A stretch of 64,000 nt of DNA from Xiphophorus maculatus (lineage: Eukaryota > Chordata > Actinopteri > Cyprinodontiformes > Poeciliidae), in the NCBI RefSeq assembly GCF_002775205.1, contig NC_036456.1, positions 5,347,463 through 5,411,462 on the forward strand. Reading direction: 5' to 3'. Position numbers and translations under genes: made by a program. The notes under the pieces are model-generated. The model searched no databases. It saw nothing but the letters and a program-made list of their open reading frames with translations, and had not been told where the DNA came from. This document shows, piece after piece, positions 44,025-58,026 of this stretch (the first letter of the stretch is position 1; every line of letters starts with the position of its first letter).

Positions 44025-45978
44025 GGCACATGCAGAGGGGAAGGTGGGGTGAGGGGGGCTTGAGCCCCTGCCCTTTTTATCCTTGATGCCCCTATTGCCC
44101 TTTTTGATTTTTTTTTTTCAAAAAATGTGTATTTTTATTTTTTATTTTTAATCTGTATGTCAGAAGGCCTGTTTGTGCCCCTCAGCAATAATAGTAAAAA
44201 TAAACTAGTCTTTCTGCCCTCAGTCTATTAATGACTCTCAGAGCCTCCATGTTGTTCAGACTCCGGGTCCAAGGTGAGCAGGAGGAGGCAGATCTGTGTC
44301 CTCTATCAAATTATGGGCAAGAATATTTTTTCATACACTGGTTTGTGAATAAAAACGTAGGTCTGATGTTAGAAAAACTGTTTCTATTTATATTTTTATA
44401 ATCGTCCTTGCAATAGCAGTAAAAAACCCGCCTCACACCTAAAAACAGAAATGCTGCAGATCCAGAGAAACTTCTGACTTTAACTTCATCATTCTGCTAA
44501 AGGCCCGGTTCACTACAGGCAGCTTTAGTCGGTCCACCGACTGATAGAAAGAATGTCTGTCTTTATATCAGACATCCTGATATAAGACACGGTACCGACT
44601 GTCACCGCGAGTCGCGACGCAGATCAAAGCCCTGGTACCACCTGGTACCACCTGGTACCACCTGGTACCACCTGGTACCACCTGCTCTCTGTTTTCTCTG
44701 CTTCTCCTTAACGTTTCTACCAGGCTGTTTAAAGCCGCTGCTGACTGGATCTGGACTAGAGGTTCACGGCTGTAAATAGAAGTTACTGCAGAACCTCAAG
44801 TGTTAAAGGAAGATTCGGCCCATTTAGAGTCACAAAATAAACATCAGAGAAAATATTGTAGCAATAATTAGAACCGCAGCAAAAAGCCAAACATGAGACA
44901 ATGAAATGAATCAAAATGTCTCCAAAGCATCGGGGGACTGACAGGGGCCGCCAGGGGATTCCAGGTAGATTCCAGGTGGATTCCAGGTAGATTCCAGAGA
45001 TGCGCATTGCAGCAGCTGTTCCTCCAGGGCCGGCCCAAGGTAATATGGGGCCTTAGACAGAACCCCCCTCTACCCCCTGAAACCCGTCCTACTAAGAACC
45101 TCAGCATCACTAACATGTTTAAATATCGATCAGGTGAATCTGTGAGAGGGAGACCAGGTTTATTGGCCCAGTTTAAAATCAATCACTGATTATTGGTTAT
45201 TTGCTGTGATGTATTTGTGAACAAACCCAATTCAAACACAAAGATTACATCATATTGTAGCCATGGTAACACAGCAATAAAACTAGCAAGATGATTCTTT
45301 AAACTTTTACAAAGTAAACGTCCTAATTAAATCCTAAATGTACTATTTATGCATTAAATAAAATTTAATAACATTGTTATTCTCTATAAATTATGCTACA
45401 GGTTTAGATCTATGGTCTCTGTTACAATTAAACCATTTCTAGGGGCCCCTGAATGTCTGGAGGCCCCTGAATGGCCCCACCACCAGCTACTGAGTTTTCT
45501 GTGCCTTGATATCTCAGTCTTATAAATCTAGATCTCAGAGATACTAACATCAACACACTATATAGTTTTAACCCCTTTGAGCTTTTTTGATCTATAAATC
45601 ATTCTGCAGCCAGGTTGTTCTAGAGGTTAAATAGATATTATTAGGGCTTGATTATTAAAATTGCAGCAAATTTGCTTATTTCATAACTTCATAACCTTTG
45701 ACCTTCTCTCCTCTGGCCTGTTTAACAGCTACAGTCTCAGATCAGCTCAGCCCTCCAGGACTGTCAGCAGCAGAAACAGAAACTTTATACCTGTTGGGGA
45801 AAATAGAGACTAGATTTGCTTTGCATTGTCTCCACATGATGGCAACGATATAATAGGATCCAATTAGATTCTTGATTAATATGGGTTGTTGCTGTGTTGT
45901 TGAACGGTGATTTTGTTCAATGTGCCCCTTTTTTAAATTTGAGTCCTGGCCCCTCCATAGGTCTCTGCAGGCCCTGCC
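44025..45978. mobile_element. Non-autonomous DNA transposon after gene G (hAT-like)
   Basis: 1954 bp. Target duplication TGTTTACA at 44017-44024 and 45979-45986; the 3' flanks of A, D and E hold this site once. Ends are partly inverted (GGCACATGCAGAG, and on the other side CTCTGCAGGCCCTGCC). Inside are a 10-bp minisatellite (44631-44680) and short GATTCCAGGTA repeats (about 44957-44997). No transposase frame. The right-hand part is the reverse complement of 45-388 and 769-827. Confidence 0.8.
44631..44680. repeat. 10-bp minisatellite CCTGGTACCA, five units
   Basis: Inside the transposon after gene G. The copies at about 52372-52413 and 60132-60173 have four units. Confidence 0.92.
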
Positions 45979-46090
45979 TGTTTACAATTATTCTTCACCT
46001 CTGATTCTCCGTCACAATTCTGACATTTTAAACAAAGGTTGAGAAAACAGAAGGTCAACAGTTCCACACTCTCAGTCACTCAAGAATCCT

Positions 46091-46700
46091 GAAGTCAAGT
46101 TTATTTGTGCGGAACATTTTCAGCAACAAGACGGTTCAAAGTGCTTTATAGTGACAAAATATATTGTCAGCAATTATGAAAGATGCAATAGACATTACAT
46201 TTTGTCAAATGTCACCACCGAAATATGTTGATCAATGTGTTTCGGCAGTTTTGTGGACGTTTGTTCCAGATTCTTGGTGCATAGAAGCTGAATGCTGCTT
46301 CAACCATTTTTGGTTCTGGTTCTGGGGATGCAGAGCAGAACCGGAACCAGAAGACCTGAGAGGTGTGGAAGGTTGGTACAACAACAGCAGATCTTTAATG
46401 TATTCCCTGGTTTTAGTGAGAACACCAGCAGCAGCATCCTGGATCAGCTGCAGCTGGAGGATTGATTGTTTAGGCAAAGCTGTGTGGCAGTAATCAATGC
46501 GACTGATGAGAAACACGTGGATGAGTTTCTTTAGATCTTTCCTCTAATGCTGGAGATGTTCTTCGGGTGATAGAAGGCCGATTTTGTTACTGTCTTTATG
46601 TGACTTTGAAGGTTCAGGCCAGAGTCCATCACTACTACCCAATTTTGACCCTGGTCTCTGGTTTCTAGCTGTAATAACTGAAGCTGTGTCCTGACTCTAG
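46091..46700 (-). mobile_element. L2-like LINE 3' end (longer copy)
   Basis: The minus strand reads RT C-terminus (LISRIDYCHTALPKQSI, LQLIQDAAAGVLTKTRE) and then an L2-like 3' tail (CTTGTTGCTGAAAATGTT, AATAAACTTGAC). Decayed; no complete domain. Confidence 0.7.
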
Positions 46701-46929
46701 ATCTTTCCTCTTAAGGTCCAAAGTTGATAACTTCAGTTCATTTTTTTCTTTGCTTAGTAAACATTTCCATTGATAATAAAACTTTAAACACTTTCTGCAT
46801 ATCAACTTCCTACTTAAGCTCTAACCTCTTTCATATTGTAACAGCTTGAATTTATTTCCTAGTTTTAGTGAGAACAATGTTCCTGGGGTCTTCCAAAACC
46901 ACAATATTGTTTCATTAAGAATAATCCAT

Positions 46930-46930
<1 letters not shown>

Positions 46931-46982
<52 letters not shown>
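46931..46982. repeat. (TAA)n microsatellite, unit 2
   Basis: 52 nt, the same length as in unit 1. Confidence 0.95.
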
Positions 46983-49900
46983 CAAAACACTGTTTGACTC
47001 TGTCCTGTCTCATCTCACTAGAGCACCATTGAACCAGAGGTAAATGGGTCTGGAGAAAGTGACAAGCAGCATTTCTACGCCCTCTTGTGTTGACAAGTTG
47101 CAACTGCAACAAAAACATCAAATAGTTCTGACAGTGTGGGAATGAGGAAATGTACTGCTGCCTATCATCATGTTACCCAAGTATTAATTTACAAAATATT
47201 CACCTGCATATTTTCACCAGTCACAAATGAAAGCCTGTTGCCTTTTCCTCAACAGTGTGAAGCAGATTCTCAGTCTTTTACCCGACTGTGAGGAGATTAG
47301 CCTGTCAGGTTTTCTCTTTGTTAGCATTCTGGACATGGAGATGGTGGTTCTGACTGAAGTTGGAGCTGACTGCTGTGTGAGGACTGGGCACAGTGAGTTT
47401 TGGGATGTGGGCTAAAACCACAAGCTCTTTGTTTAGAAAATGATAAATTTGATGAATGATGAATTATTACATTTTCTTCTCCTTTCCTAAATCCAACCAT
47501 TTTCTTTAGAAGTCTCCGCCACTTATGTGTGTGAAGTAAACACACACCATGCTAGGTAGCACTCTGCCTCATTTAGCAGCGGCTCGGCTAATGTAAACGA
47601 CAACGGCGTGCGTTGCCCTCGGTCAACAGGTTTACAAGCAGGCTTGTTGTCTTATCCTCGGATTTCCGAAAAATCCGAGGATACTGTGTGATCAGATTAA
47701 ATGATCAATACAGATTGTTAAAATTTAACAGTCGATTGATAAATACATGAAATGTAACCAAGACCAAGTCAACAAAAACTGCTGATACTGTCCAAAAGTC
47801 TCTATTTACTGTTCCGTTTCCTTGACCTTGACTCTACCAGAGGGCTTACGGGAATGCAGCAACCATTGATCTAACGTGACCTTTCCAAAAAATGCTCTTG
47901 AGATTCCTTGTAGCCTGTTGTAAACTCGTGATGCAGTGGTCCTGAGTTTTAATCAAATATATACCTGCTATTCCTTGTGAATGCACAACAAAGTTTGATG
48001 TACATCATCTATGTGGTAGCTTGAAAAGGCATTGAGCTGTTTCACATGTAGTGACATTACAAAGATGAACTTCAATGTACGTTTTAGCTGACTGGCCAAA
48101 TGAAAGTTGAGGATACATTTGGCAAACGATGCATGGTTTCCTAAATGTTCCTAAAATAAAAGTCAAATAAAATGCTGGTACCAAAAAACACCCTGTAGTA
48201 AATACTTTGTAGAGCCTTTTTTGGTTTCCTACAACAGCGTCTCCATTTCACCTGAGATGAAGACTTGAAAGGCAAATTACCTCGAAGCTTTACTGATTTA
48301 AGTCGACATCATTTTTCAAGGATGATCACAGATTCTTGACCTGACAATTCTCCTCCGTACATATTTTACATTTCAATTCTTCCATTGCAGCTCTGCTCTT
48401 TCAGTGAGATCCTCCTTCTTCAAACATATAAAAAAAAGAGAAAAAAATCAGTTAACAGTTGCTGCCATGCTTTTTTTCTTTTTTTCATTGACTCAACAAC
48501 AAGTGCGGGAAAGGGTGGAGAGGAAGGTGGGTTGGTCAGTGACCTGTTCAATCTATCCAGATAAAACAAAAAAAATCAAAGATGTTTGTTTGTGGTTGCA
48601 GCTGATGTTTCAACCCCTGCAGCCTTCACCCCTCTCACACTAACAGATTTTTATGCTGTTGGCTGAACGCGCCTATTGCAGAGCAGCACAGACTCTCCCC
48701 TGCTGGGAACCGGGAGTAAAATCAGGTGAAACATTTGTGTGGCTTTAAATGAGGCTGCAAAAAATACACTGTAAAAAAAAATATATATATATATACACTG
48801 TGTGTATACAGTACAGACCAAAAGTTTGGACACACCTTCTAATTCAATGGCTAAGAACTGTCACCTTATTGAAAGAAAATCAAACAATTTCTGTTTTGTT
48901 GACCAAATTCTTACCATTCTTGCCTTGTGGTCAGGGACAGAAAAAATAATTTCAAGGTCCACAAATGGCCCCTGGGCCACACTTTGCCTACTACATAATA
49001 CATGTTTAATTGTTTTTTTAAATTGCTACTTCTTTTACATAGTTTCATGATAGTTTTAGAGATGCCTGACTTGTCTTCCTTTTTTAATGTTCCTTTTAAA
49101 TACAAGTCTCTCTAGGAACATTTTGTTTTTCCAAGATGTCTAACTGTGGACTTCAGTCTGTCAATAAAGTTTGAGTTGAATTAAATTAAATACAATTGCA
49201 CTGAAAGTGTTGTGATAGAAAACATCAATAATAAAATGTCTAAAGCATTAAGTGGTGTGAGGTGATGTCAATGATAATTTCACACACAGTCTCGCTACGA
49301 CTCATCATCTCAGTCCAACGCTCCAACAAACTCTTGTAAACGGCATCATAGAGAAGCATGGTGGTTAAGACATGCTGAAGAGGGACTTTTTTAAATGCTA
49401 GGACATTGTTAGAATCAGACAGGCGTTGTCAGAAATGTCTCATCTGGTTCCAATAACTAGGTTGTTGCTCAGTGGTCCAAAGTTTTCTTTTCACATGAAA
49501 ATGTTTCCTGATGTTTGTTCCAGCTGGAATTTGAACTTTTCTCTTGTGATGCCAAATGTATCAAGACCCGATTCAATGACCATGATGTTACTGGACATGT
49601 TGACCGGAGCCCCATGGAGAATCTAAGGTGTTGTGTCTGGAGCAGGAGTCCTCCAGCTCAGGTATTCAGGGCCGGTTTTCTGCAACATTTAAATGTCTCC
49701 CTTGTTCAACACATCTAAATTCAACCATGTGAGGCTGACGATGCCAACCACAGCAACCTTTTGAAAAATCGCCCCATCATTGGAATGTGGCAAATGGGAA
49801 AATGAAAACCTAACATCATACCAAAGGAAAATAAAGCTCTGGTTTTTGCACCAATCACAGTCAACACACGTCTCTGTCGTTCCAGGCTGTCAACTAAATT

Positions 49901-50266
49901 CCACTGTGTTGTTTCAAAACCTAAGCTTGTGTTTGTCTATCTTCTAGTGAAACTAAGCTATACTTACTTCTTCCCTGTATCAGAGTAATCCCTTGAAGTG
50001 TTATCTTCACAAGATGCAGCGACTCACTAAAGACGTGTTCACACAGAAACGATTAAAAGGTTTTTTGTCATTCAGGCTCTGTGTTCACAAGAATCTGAAG
50101 TATATAATTTTCCTCATTATTATGATTTTCACTTTGAATGAAATTTATATGAGCATCTCTATGTCTGCCAACTCCATTAGTGCCAACATTGATTTTCAAG
50201 AAATATTTCAACATCGCAAAAGCACTGATAAAGTAAACGGAGCATTCACAGCATGTTTTCCCGGCA

Positions 50267-50297
50267 GTTAATCATTAATCCTGAAGCTTTATAAAAG
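50267..50297 (+). promoter_or_regulatory. Gene H core promoter: HNF1-like site and TATA box
   Basis: GTTAATCATTAAT at 50267-50279 and TATAAAAG at 50290-50297, 61 bp before the ATG. Confidence 0.65.
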
Positions 50298-50350
50298 CAG
50301 CAAACAGGATCGAGTCAATTAGAATAATAGAGACAGCATACAGAACCAGG

Positions 50351-51564
50351 ATGACTTTCAGTGTGTGGTTGTTAGTGTGTTTCTGTGGTTTAACTTTGGG
50401 CCAGGAAGGTTTACCTCAAACAGAAGTCGCTTCTGAAACCGGGTCATGCTTTCCTGACATGTGTAAGTTCCTCAAAGAGTTTGGAGCCATGAAAGAGAAA
50501 CAAGAAGTCATGGAAACGAGGCAGACGGAGACTGAAAACCAAGTTCTAGTACTGAGGAAGAAAGGTAAAGTCTGTTCTTGGACATTTTAAAAACATATAT
50601 TACTAAACAAATGAAAGGTTTACAGATATTTTTATACTTTTTGTTTTATTTTAGATGCATCCAACATAGCATTTAGTGCTGCAACTGGTGGCAGTGGAAG
50701 CATTGGACCCTTCAACACAGACACAACCATAATCTACAGAAGACTAATAATCAATGTGGGCAATGCCTACAATCAGCACACAGGTGGGTCATTATATTAT
50801 TTAAATCATACATTTCTATATTTGAATACCTGTAGTATCAGAGTCACTAGGGTAGGAGTTTACGAACTCTCCTACTGCGGATGTCCAAGACTTTAAAACA
50901 CAATATTGCTATGATTTTGGAGCGCTTGATGCATCAAACGCTCCAAAATCTTCAAATCACGCCGCGCTAGAAGCTCAAAATGCACCGTGATGAACCGTAA
51001 CTCAAGTTTATGTGAGTCACCACATAAACTTTGAATGTAAACCGGACACGTCTGATGATCAAAGCGCATTTGATGTGAACGCACTATTAAGACTGAGAGT
51101 AAGAGCATATCCAAGGCTAATGCTAGCCTATCTGTGCTAATGGACAGCAATCCATTTGGTCAACAGCCTATGCATGCTAGTCAGCAGCCTCTCCAAAGTC
51201 AACGCAATGAGTAACCTCCTTAAATAAAAAGACTGAATCGTGTTTTATAATATTTATTAAACCTAAATCTTGTTTTTCCCCAGGTATCTTCGGTGCACCA
51301 GTTCCAGGCATATACTACTTCACCTTCTTTTATCATGCCGGAGGATCACAAGTTGCCAGTCTATCCCTGATGAAGAACAACGAGGCAGTTGTGACAACCT
51401 CTGACCACCAAACATCACATGATGGGGCTGATAATGGAGGCAATGCAGCTTTCCTGCAACTGCAACAAGGAGACCAAGTGTACGTGCGGATGCCTGCAAA
51501 CTGTCACGTCTGGCAGAATGATTACCTCACCACCTTCAGTGGTGTTCTTCTGCGTCCACTCTGA
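50351..51564 (+). CDS. Gene H: secreted C1q-domain protein, 207 aa, tandem copy of G
   Basis: Exons 50351-50564, 50655-50783 and 51284-51564, phase 1 introns of 90 and 500 bp. Signal peptide about 1-17, Cys33/Cys38, short coiled coil with KEKQEVMET and RQTETENQVLV, C1q domain about 76-207 closing with [11 protein letters not shown]. It lies 7741 bp after G and 7760 bp before I. Its predicted protein appears identical to that of I, so recent duplication or gene conversion is likely. HNF1-like site and an intact TATAAAAG precede the ATG. The extra Cys in MPANCHVW is shared with G and I and could allow a new disulfide or a free thiol (inference). Confidence 0.89.
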
Positions 51565-51765
51565 AATAAACTATATATGCTACGCTACTATACGCTTAAC
51601 GTATAAGCTTTTTAATAAATTTCTTGTCTCCAAACTAAATTTACTGTTAACAGCCCTCGAGTCATTTATTGTGTAAGCACAAGTGGGAATGAATCCAGAA
51701 TTCAAATTGTACCCGATGAAGAATGACCTTGGAATAATTTCTGCAATAAACCACTAATGTTTACA

Positions 51766-53710
51766 GGCACATGCAGAGGGGAAGGTGGGGTGAGGGGGGC
51801 TTGAGCCCCTGCCCTTTTTATCCTTGATGCCCCTATTGCCCTTTTTGATTTTTTTTTTTTCAAAAAATGTGTATTTTTATTTTTTATTTTTAATCTGTAT
51901 GTCAGAAGGCCTGTTTGTGCCCCTCAGCAATAATAGTAAAAATAAACTAGTCTTTCTGCCCTCAGTCTATTAATGACTCTCAGAGCCTCCATGTTGTTCA
52001 GACTCCGGGTCCAAGGTGAGCAGGAGGAGGCAGATCTGTGTCCTCTATCAAATTATGGGCAAGAATATTTTTTCATACACTGGTTTGTGAATAAAAACGT
52101 AGGTCTGATGTTAGAAAAACTGTTTCTATTTATATTTTTATAATCGTCCTTGCAATAGCAGTAAAAAACCCGCCTCACACCTAAAAACAGAAATGCTGCA
52201 GATCCAGAGAAACTTCTGACTTTAACTTCATCATTCTGCTAAAGGCCCGGTTCACTACAGGCAGCTTTAGTCGGTCCACCGACTGATAGAAAGAATGTCT
52301 GTCTTTATATCAGACATCCTGATATAAGACACGGTACCGACTGTCACCGCGAGTCGCGACGCAGATCAAAGCCCCGGTACCACCTGGTACCACCTGGTAC
52401 CACCTGGTACCACCTGCTCTCTGTTTTCTCTGCTTCTCCTTAACGTTTCTACCAGGCTGTTTAAAGCCGCTGCTGACTGGATCTGGACTAGAGGTTCACG
52501 GCTGTAAATAGAAGTTACTGCAGAACCTCAAGTGTTAAAGGAAGATTCGGCCCATTTAGAGTCACAAAATAAACATCAGAGAAAATATTGTAGCAATAAT
52601 TAGAACCGCAGCAAAAAGCCAAACATGAGACAATGAAATGAATCAAAATGTCTCCAAAGCATCGGGGGACTGACAGGGGCCGCCAGGGGATTCCAGGTAG
52701 ATTCCAGGTGGATTCCAGGTAGATTCCAGAGATGCGCATTGCAGCAGCTGTTCCTCCAGGGCCGGCCCAAGGTAATATGGGGCCTTAGACAGAACCCCCC
52801 TCTACCCCCTGAAACCCGTCCTACTAAGAACCTCAGCATCACTAACATGTTTAAATATCGATCAGGTGAATCTGTGAGAGGGAGACCAGGTTTATTGGCC
52901 CAGTTTAAAATCAATCACTGATTATTGGTTATTTGCTGTGATGTATTTGTGAACAAACCCAATTCAAACACAAAGATTACATCATATTGTAGCCATGGTA
53001 ACACAGCAATAAAACTAGCAAGATGATTCTTTAAACTTTTACAAAGTAAACGTCCTAATTAAATCCTAAATGTACTATTTATGCATTAAATAAAATTTAA
53101 TAACATTGTTATTCTCTATAAATTATGCTACAGGTTTAGATCTATGGTCTCTGTTACAATTAAACCATTTCTAGGGGCCCCTGAATGTCTGGAGGCCCCT
53201 GAATGGCCCCACCACCAGCTACTGAGTTTTCTGTGCCTTGATATCTCAGTCTTATAAATCTAGATCTCAGAGATACTAACATCAACACACTATATAGTTT
53301 TAACCCCTTTGAGCTTTTTTGATCTATAAATCATTCTGCAGCCAGGTTGTTCTAGAGGTTAAATAGATATTATTAGGGCTTGATTATTAAAATTGCAGCA
53401 AATTTGCTTATTTCATAACTTCATAACCTTTGACCTTCTCTCCTCTGGCCTGTTTAACAGCTACAGTCTCAGATCAGCTCAGCCCTCCAGGACTGTCAGC
53501 AGCAGAAACAGAAACTTTATACCTGTTGGGGAAAATAGAGACTAGATTTGCTTTGCATTGTCTCCACATGATGGCAACGATATAATAGGATCCAATTAGA
53601 TTCTTGATTAATATGGGTTGTTGCTGTGTTGTTGAACGGTGATTTTGTTCAATGTGCCCCTTTTTTAAATTTGAGTCCTGGCCCCTCCATAGGTCTCTGC
53701 AGGCCCTGCC
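51766..53710. mobile_element. Non-autonomous DNA transposon after gene H (hAT-like)
   Basis: Tandem-duplicate of 44025-45978, 1945 bp, with TGTTTACA at 51758-51765 and 53711-53718. One 10-bp minisatellite unit fewer. Confidence 0.8.
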
Positions 53711-53821
53711 TGTTTACAATTATTCTTCACCTCTGATTCTCCGTCACAATTCTGACATTTTAAACAAAGGTTGAGAAAACAGAAGGTCAACAGTTCCACA
53801 CTCTCAGTCACTCAAGAATCC

Positions 53822-54440
53822 TGAAGTCAAGTTTATTTGTGCGGAACATTTTCAGCAACAAGACGGTTCAAAGTGCTTTATAGTGACAAAATATATTGTC
53901 AGCAATTATGAAAGATGCAATAGACATTACATTTTGTCAAATGTCACCACCGAAATATGTTGATCAATGTGTTTCGGCAGTTTTGCAGTTTTGTGGACGT
54001 TTGTTCCAGATTCTTGGTGCATAGAAGCTGAATGCTGCTTCAACCATTTTTGGTTCTGGTTCTGGGGATGCAGAGCAGAACCGGAACCAGAAGACCTGAG
54101 AGGTGTGGAAGGTTGGTACAACAACAGCAGATCTTTAATGTATTCCCTGGTTTTAGTGAGAACACCAGCAGCAGCATCCTGGATCAGCTGCAGCTGGAGG
54201 ATTGATTGTTTAGGCAAAGCTGTGTGGCAGTAATCAATGCGACTGATGAGAAACACGTGGATGAGTTTCTTTAGATCTTTCCTCTAATGCTGGAGATGTT
54301 CTTCGGGTGATAGAAGGCCGATTTTGTTACTGTCTTTATGTGACTTTGAAGGTTCAGGCCAGAGTCCATCACTACTACCCAATTTTGACCCTGGTCTCTG
54401 GTTTCTAGCTGTAATAACTGAAGCTGTGTCCTGACTCTAG
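53822..54440 (-). mobile_element. L2-like LINE 3' end (unit 2 to 3)
   Basis: Tandem-duplicate of 46091-46700 with a small insertion near 53986. Confidence 0.7.
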
Positions 54441-54669
54441 ATCTTTCCTCTTAAGGTCCAAAGTTGATAACTTCAGTTCATTTTTTTCTTTGCTTAGTAA
54501 ACATTTCCATTGATAATAAAACTTTAAACACTTTCTGCATATCAACTTCCTACTTAAGCTCTAACCTCTTTCATATTGTAACAGCTTGAATTTATTTCCT
54601 AGTTTTAGTGAGAACAATGTTCCTGGGGTCTTCCAAAACCACAATATTGTTTCATTAAGAATAATCCAT

Positions 54670-54670
<1 letters not shown>

Positions 54671-54743
<73 letters not shown>
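54671..54743. repeat. (TAA)n microsatellite, unit 3
   Basis: 73 nt, seven triplets longer than units 1 and 2. Confidence 0.95.
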
Positions 54744-57700
54744 CAAAACACTGTTTGACTCTGTCCTGTCTCATCTCACTAGAGCACCATTGAACCAGAG
54801 GTAAATGGGTCTGGAGAAAGTGACAAGCAGCATTTCTACGCCCTCTTGTGTTGACAAGTTGCAACTGCAACAAAAACATCAAATAGTTCTGACAGTGTGG
54901 GAATGAGGAAATGTACTGCTGCCTATCATCATGTTACCCAAGTATTAATTTACAAAATATTCACCTGCATATTTTCACCAGTCACAAATGAAAGCCTGTT
55001 GCCTTTTCCTCAACAGTGTGAAGCAGATTCTCAGTCTTTTACCCGACTGTGAGGAGATTAGCCTGTCAGGTTTTCTCTTTGTTAGCATTCTGGACATGGA
55101 GATGGTGGTTCTGACTGAAGTTGGAGCTGACTGCTGTGTGAGGACTGGGCACAGTGAGTTTTGGGATGTGGGCTAAAACCACAAGCTCTTTGTTTAGAAA
55201 ATGATAAATTTGATGAATGATGAATTATTACATTTTCTTCTCCTTTCCTAAATCCAACCATTTTCTTTAGAAGTCTCCGCCACTTATGTGTGTGAAGTAA
55301 ACACACACCATGCTAGGTAGCACTCTGCCTCATTTAGCAGCGGCTCGGCTAATGTAAACGACAACGGCGTGCGTTGCCCTCGGTCAACAGGTTTACAAGC
55401 AGGCTTGTTGTCTTATCCTCGGATTTCCGAAAAATCCGAGGATACTGTGTGATCAGATTAAATGATCAATACAGATTGTTAAAATTTAACAGTCGATTGA
55501 TAAATACATGAAATGTAACCAAGACCAAGTCAACAAAAACTGCTGATACTGTCCAAAAGTCTCTATTTACTGTTCCGTTTCCTTGACCTTGACTCTACCA
55601 GAGGGCTTACGGGAATGCAGCAACCATTGATCTAACGTGACCTTTCCAAAAAATGCTCTTGAGATTCCTTGTAGCCTGTTGTAAACTCGTGATGCAGTGG
55701 TCCTGAGTTTTAATCAAATATATACCTGCTATTCCTTGTGAATGCACAACAAAGTTTGATGTACATCATCTATGTGGTAGCTTGAAAAGGCATTGAGCTG
55801 TTTCACATGTAGTGACATTACAAAGATGAACTTCAATGTACGTTTTAGCTGACTGGCCAAATGAAAGTTGAGGATACATTTGGCAAACGATGCATGGTTT
55901 CCTAAATGTTCCTAAAATAAAAGTCAAATAAAATGCTGGTACCAAAAAACACCCTGTAGTAAATACTTTGTAGAGCCTTTTTTGGTTTCCTACAACAGCG
56001 TCTCCATTTCACCTGAGATGAAGACTTGAAAGGCAAATTACCTCGAAGCTTTACTGATTTAAGTCGACATCATTTTTCAAGGATGATCACAGATTCTTGA
56101 CCTGACAATTCTCCTCCGTACATATTTTACATTTCAATTCTTCCATTGCAGCTCTGCTCTTTCAGTGAGATCCTCCTTCTTCAAACATATAAAAAAAAGA
56201 GAAAAAAATCAGTTAACAGTTGCTGCCATGCTTTTTTTCTTTTTTCATTGACTCAACAACAAGTGCGGGAAAGGGTGGAGAGGAAGGTGGGTTGGTCAGT
56301 GACCTGTTCAATCTATCCAGATAAAACAAAAAAAATCAAAGATGTTTGTTTGTGGTTGCAGCTGATGTTTCAACCCCTGCAGCCTTCACCCCTCTCACAC
56401 TAACAGATTTTTATGCTGTTGGCTGAACGCGCCTATTGCAGAGCAGCACAGACTCTCCCCTGCTGGGAACCGGGAGTAAAATCAGGTGAAACATTTGTGT
56501 GGCTTTAAATGAGGCTGCAAAAAATACACTGTAAAAAAAAATATATATATATATACACTGTGTGTATACAGTACAGACCAAAAGTTTGGACACACCTTCT
56601 AATTCAATGGCTAAGAACTGTCACCTTATTGAAAGAAAATCAAACAATTTCTGTTTTGTTGACCAAATTCTTACCATTCTTGCCTTGTGGTCAGGGACAG
56701 AAAAAATAATTTCAAGGTCCACAAATGGCCCCTGGGCCACACTTTGCCTACTACATAATACATGTTTAATTGTTTTTTTAAATTGCTACTTCTTTTACAT
56801 AGTTTCATGATAGTTTTAGAGATGCCTGACTTGTCTTCCTTTTTTAATGTTCCTTTTAAATACAAGTCTCTCTAGGAACATTTTGTTTTTCCAAGATGTC
56901 TAACTGTGGACTTCAGTCTGTCAATAAAGTTTGAGTTGAATTAAATTAAATACAATTGCACTGAAAGTGTTGTGATAGAAAACATCAATAATAAAATGTC
57001 TAAAGCATTAAGTGGTGTGAGGTGATGTCAATGATAATTTCACACACAGTCTCGCTACGACTCATCATCTCAGTCCAACGCTCCAACAAACTCTTGTAAA
57101 CGGCATCATAGAGAAGCATGGTGGTTAAGACATGCTGAAGAGGGACTTTTTTAAATGCTAGGACATTGTTAGAATCAGACAGGCGTTGTCAGAAATGTCT
57201 CATCTGGTTCCAATAACTAGGTTGTTGCTCAGTGGTCCAAAGTTTTCTTTTCACATGAAAATGTTTCCTGATGTTTGTTCCAGCTGGAATTTGAACTTTT
57301 CTCTTGTGATGCCAAATGTATCAAGACCCGATTCAATGACCATGATGTTACTGGACATGTTGACCGGAGCCCCATGGAGAATCTAAGGTGTTGTGTCTGG
57401 AGCAGGAGTCCTCCAGCTCAGGTATTCAGGGCCGGTTTTCTGCAACATTTAAATGTCTCCCTTGTTCAACACATCTAAATTCAACCATGTGAGGCTGACG
57501 ATGCCAACCACAGCAACCTTTTGAAAAATCGCCCCATCATTGGAATGTGGCAAATGGGAAAATGAAAACCTAACATCATACCAAAGGAAAATAAAGCTCT
57601 GGTTTTTGCACCAATCACAGTCAACACACGTCTCTGTCGTTCCAGGCTGTCAACTAAATTCCACTGTGTTGTTTCAAAACCTAAGCTTGTGTTTGTCTAT

Positions 57701-58026
57701 CTTCTAGTGAAACTAAGCTATACTTACTTCTTCCCTGTATCAGAGTAATCCCTTGAAGTGTTATCTTCACAAGATGCAGCGACTCACTAAAGACGTGTTC
57801 ACACAGAAACGATTAAAAGGTTTTTTGTCATTCAGGCTCTGTGTTCACAAGAATCTGAAGTATATAATTTTCCTCATTATTATGATTTTCACTTTGAATG
57901 AAATTTATATGAGCATCTCTATGTCTGCCAACTCCGTTAGTGCCAACATTGATTTTCAAGAAATATTTCAACATCGCAAAAGCACTGATAAAGTAAACGG
58001 AGCATTCACAGCATGTTTTCCCGGCA

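Larger units (their letters stand above)
38301..46360. repeat. Tandem unit 1 (gene G)
   Basis: Starts AGGTGTGGAAGG and runs to the next such point. 8060 bp; 320 bp longer than unit 2, explained by the SINE with its duplication less a small deletion. Confidence 0.9.
46361..54100. repeat. Tandem unit 2 (gene H)
   Basis: 7740 bp; nearly identical to unit 3 apart from the TAA tract and a few bases. Confidence 0.92.

Noticed and set aside
44631-44680. CRISPR-like array
   Set aside because: The 10-bp units abut each other with no spacers; it is a minisatellite in a transposon.
46164-46493. 109-codon plus-strand frame before H and its relatives
   Set aside because: Reverse of the decayed L2-like LINE tail; real similarity is on the minus strand.
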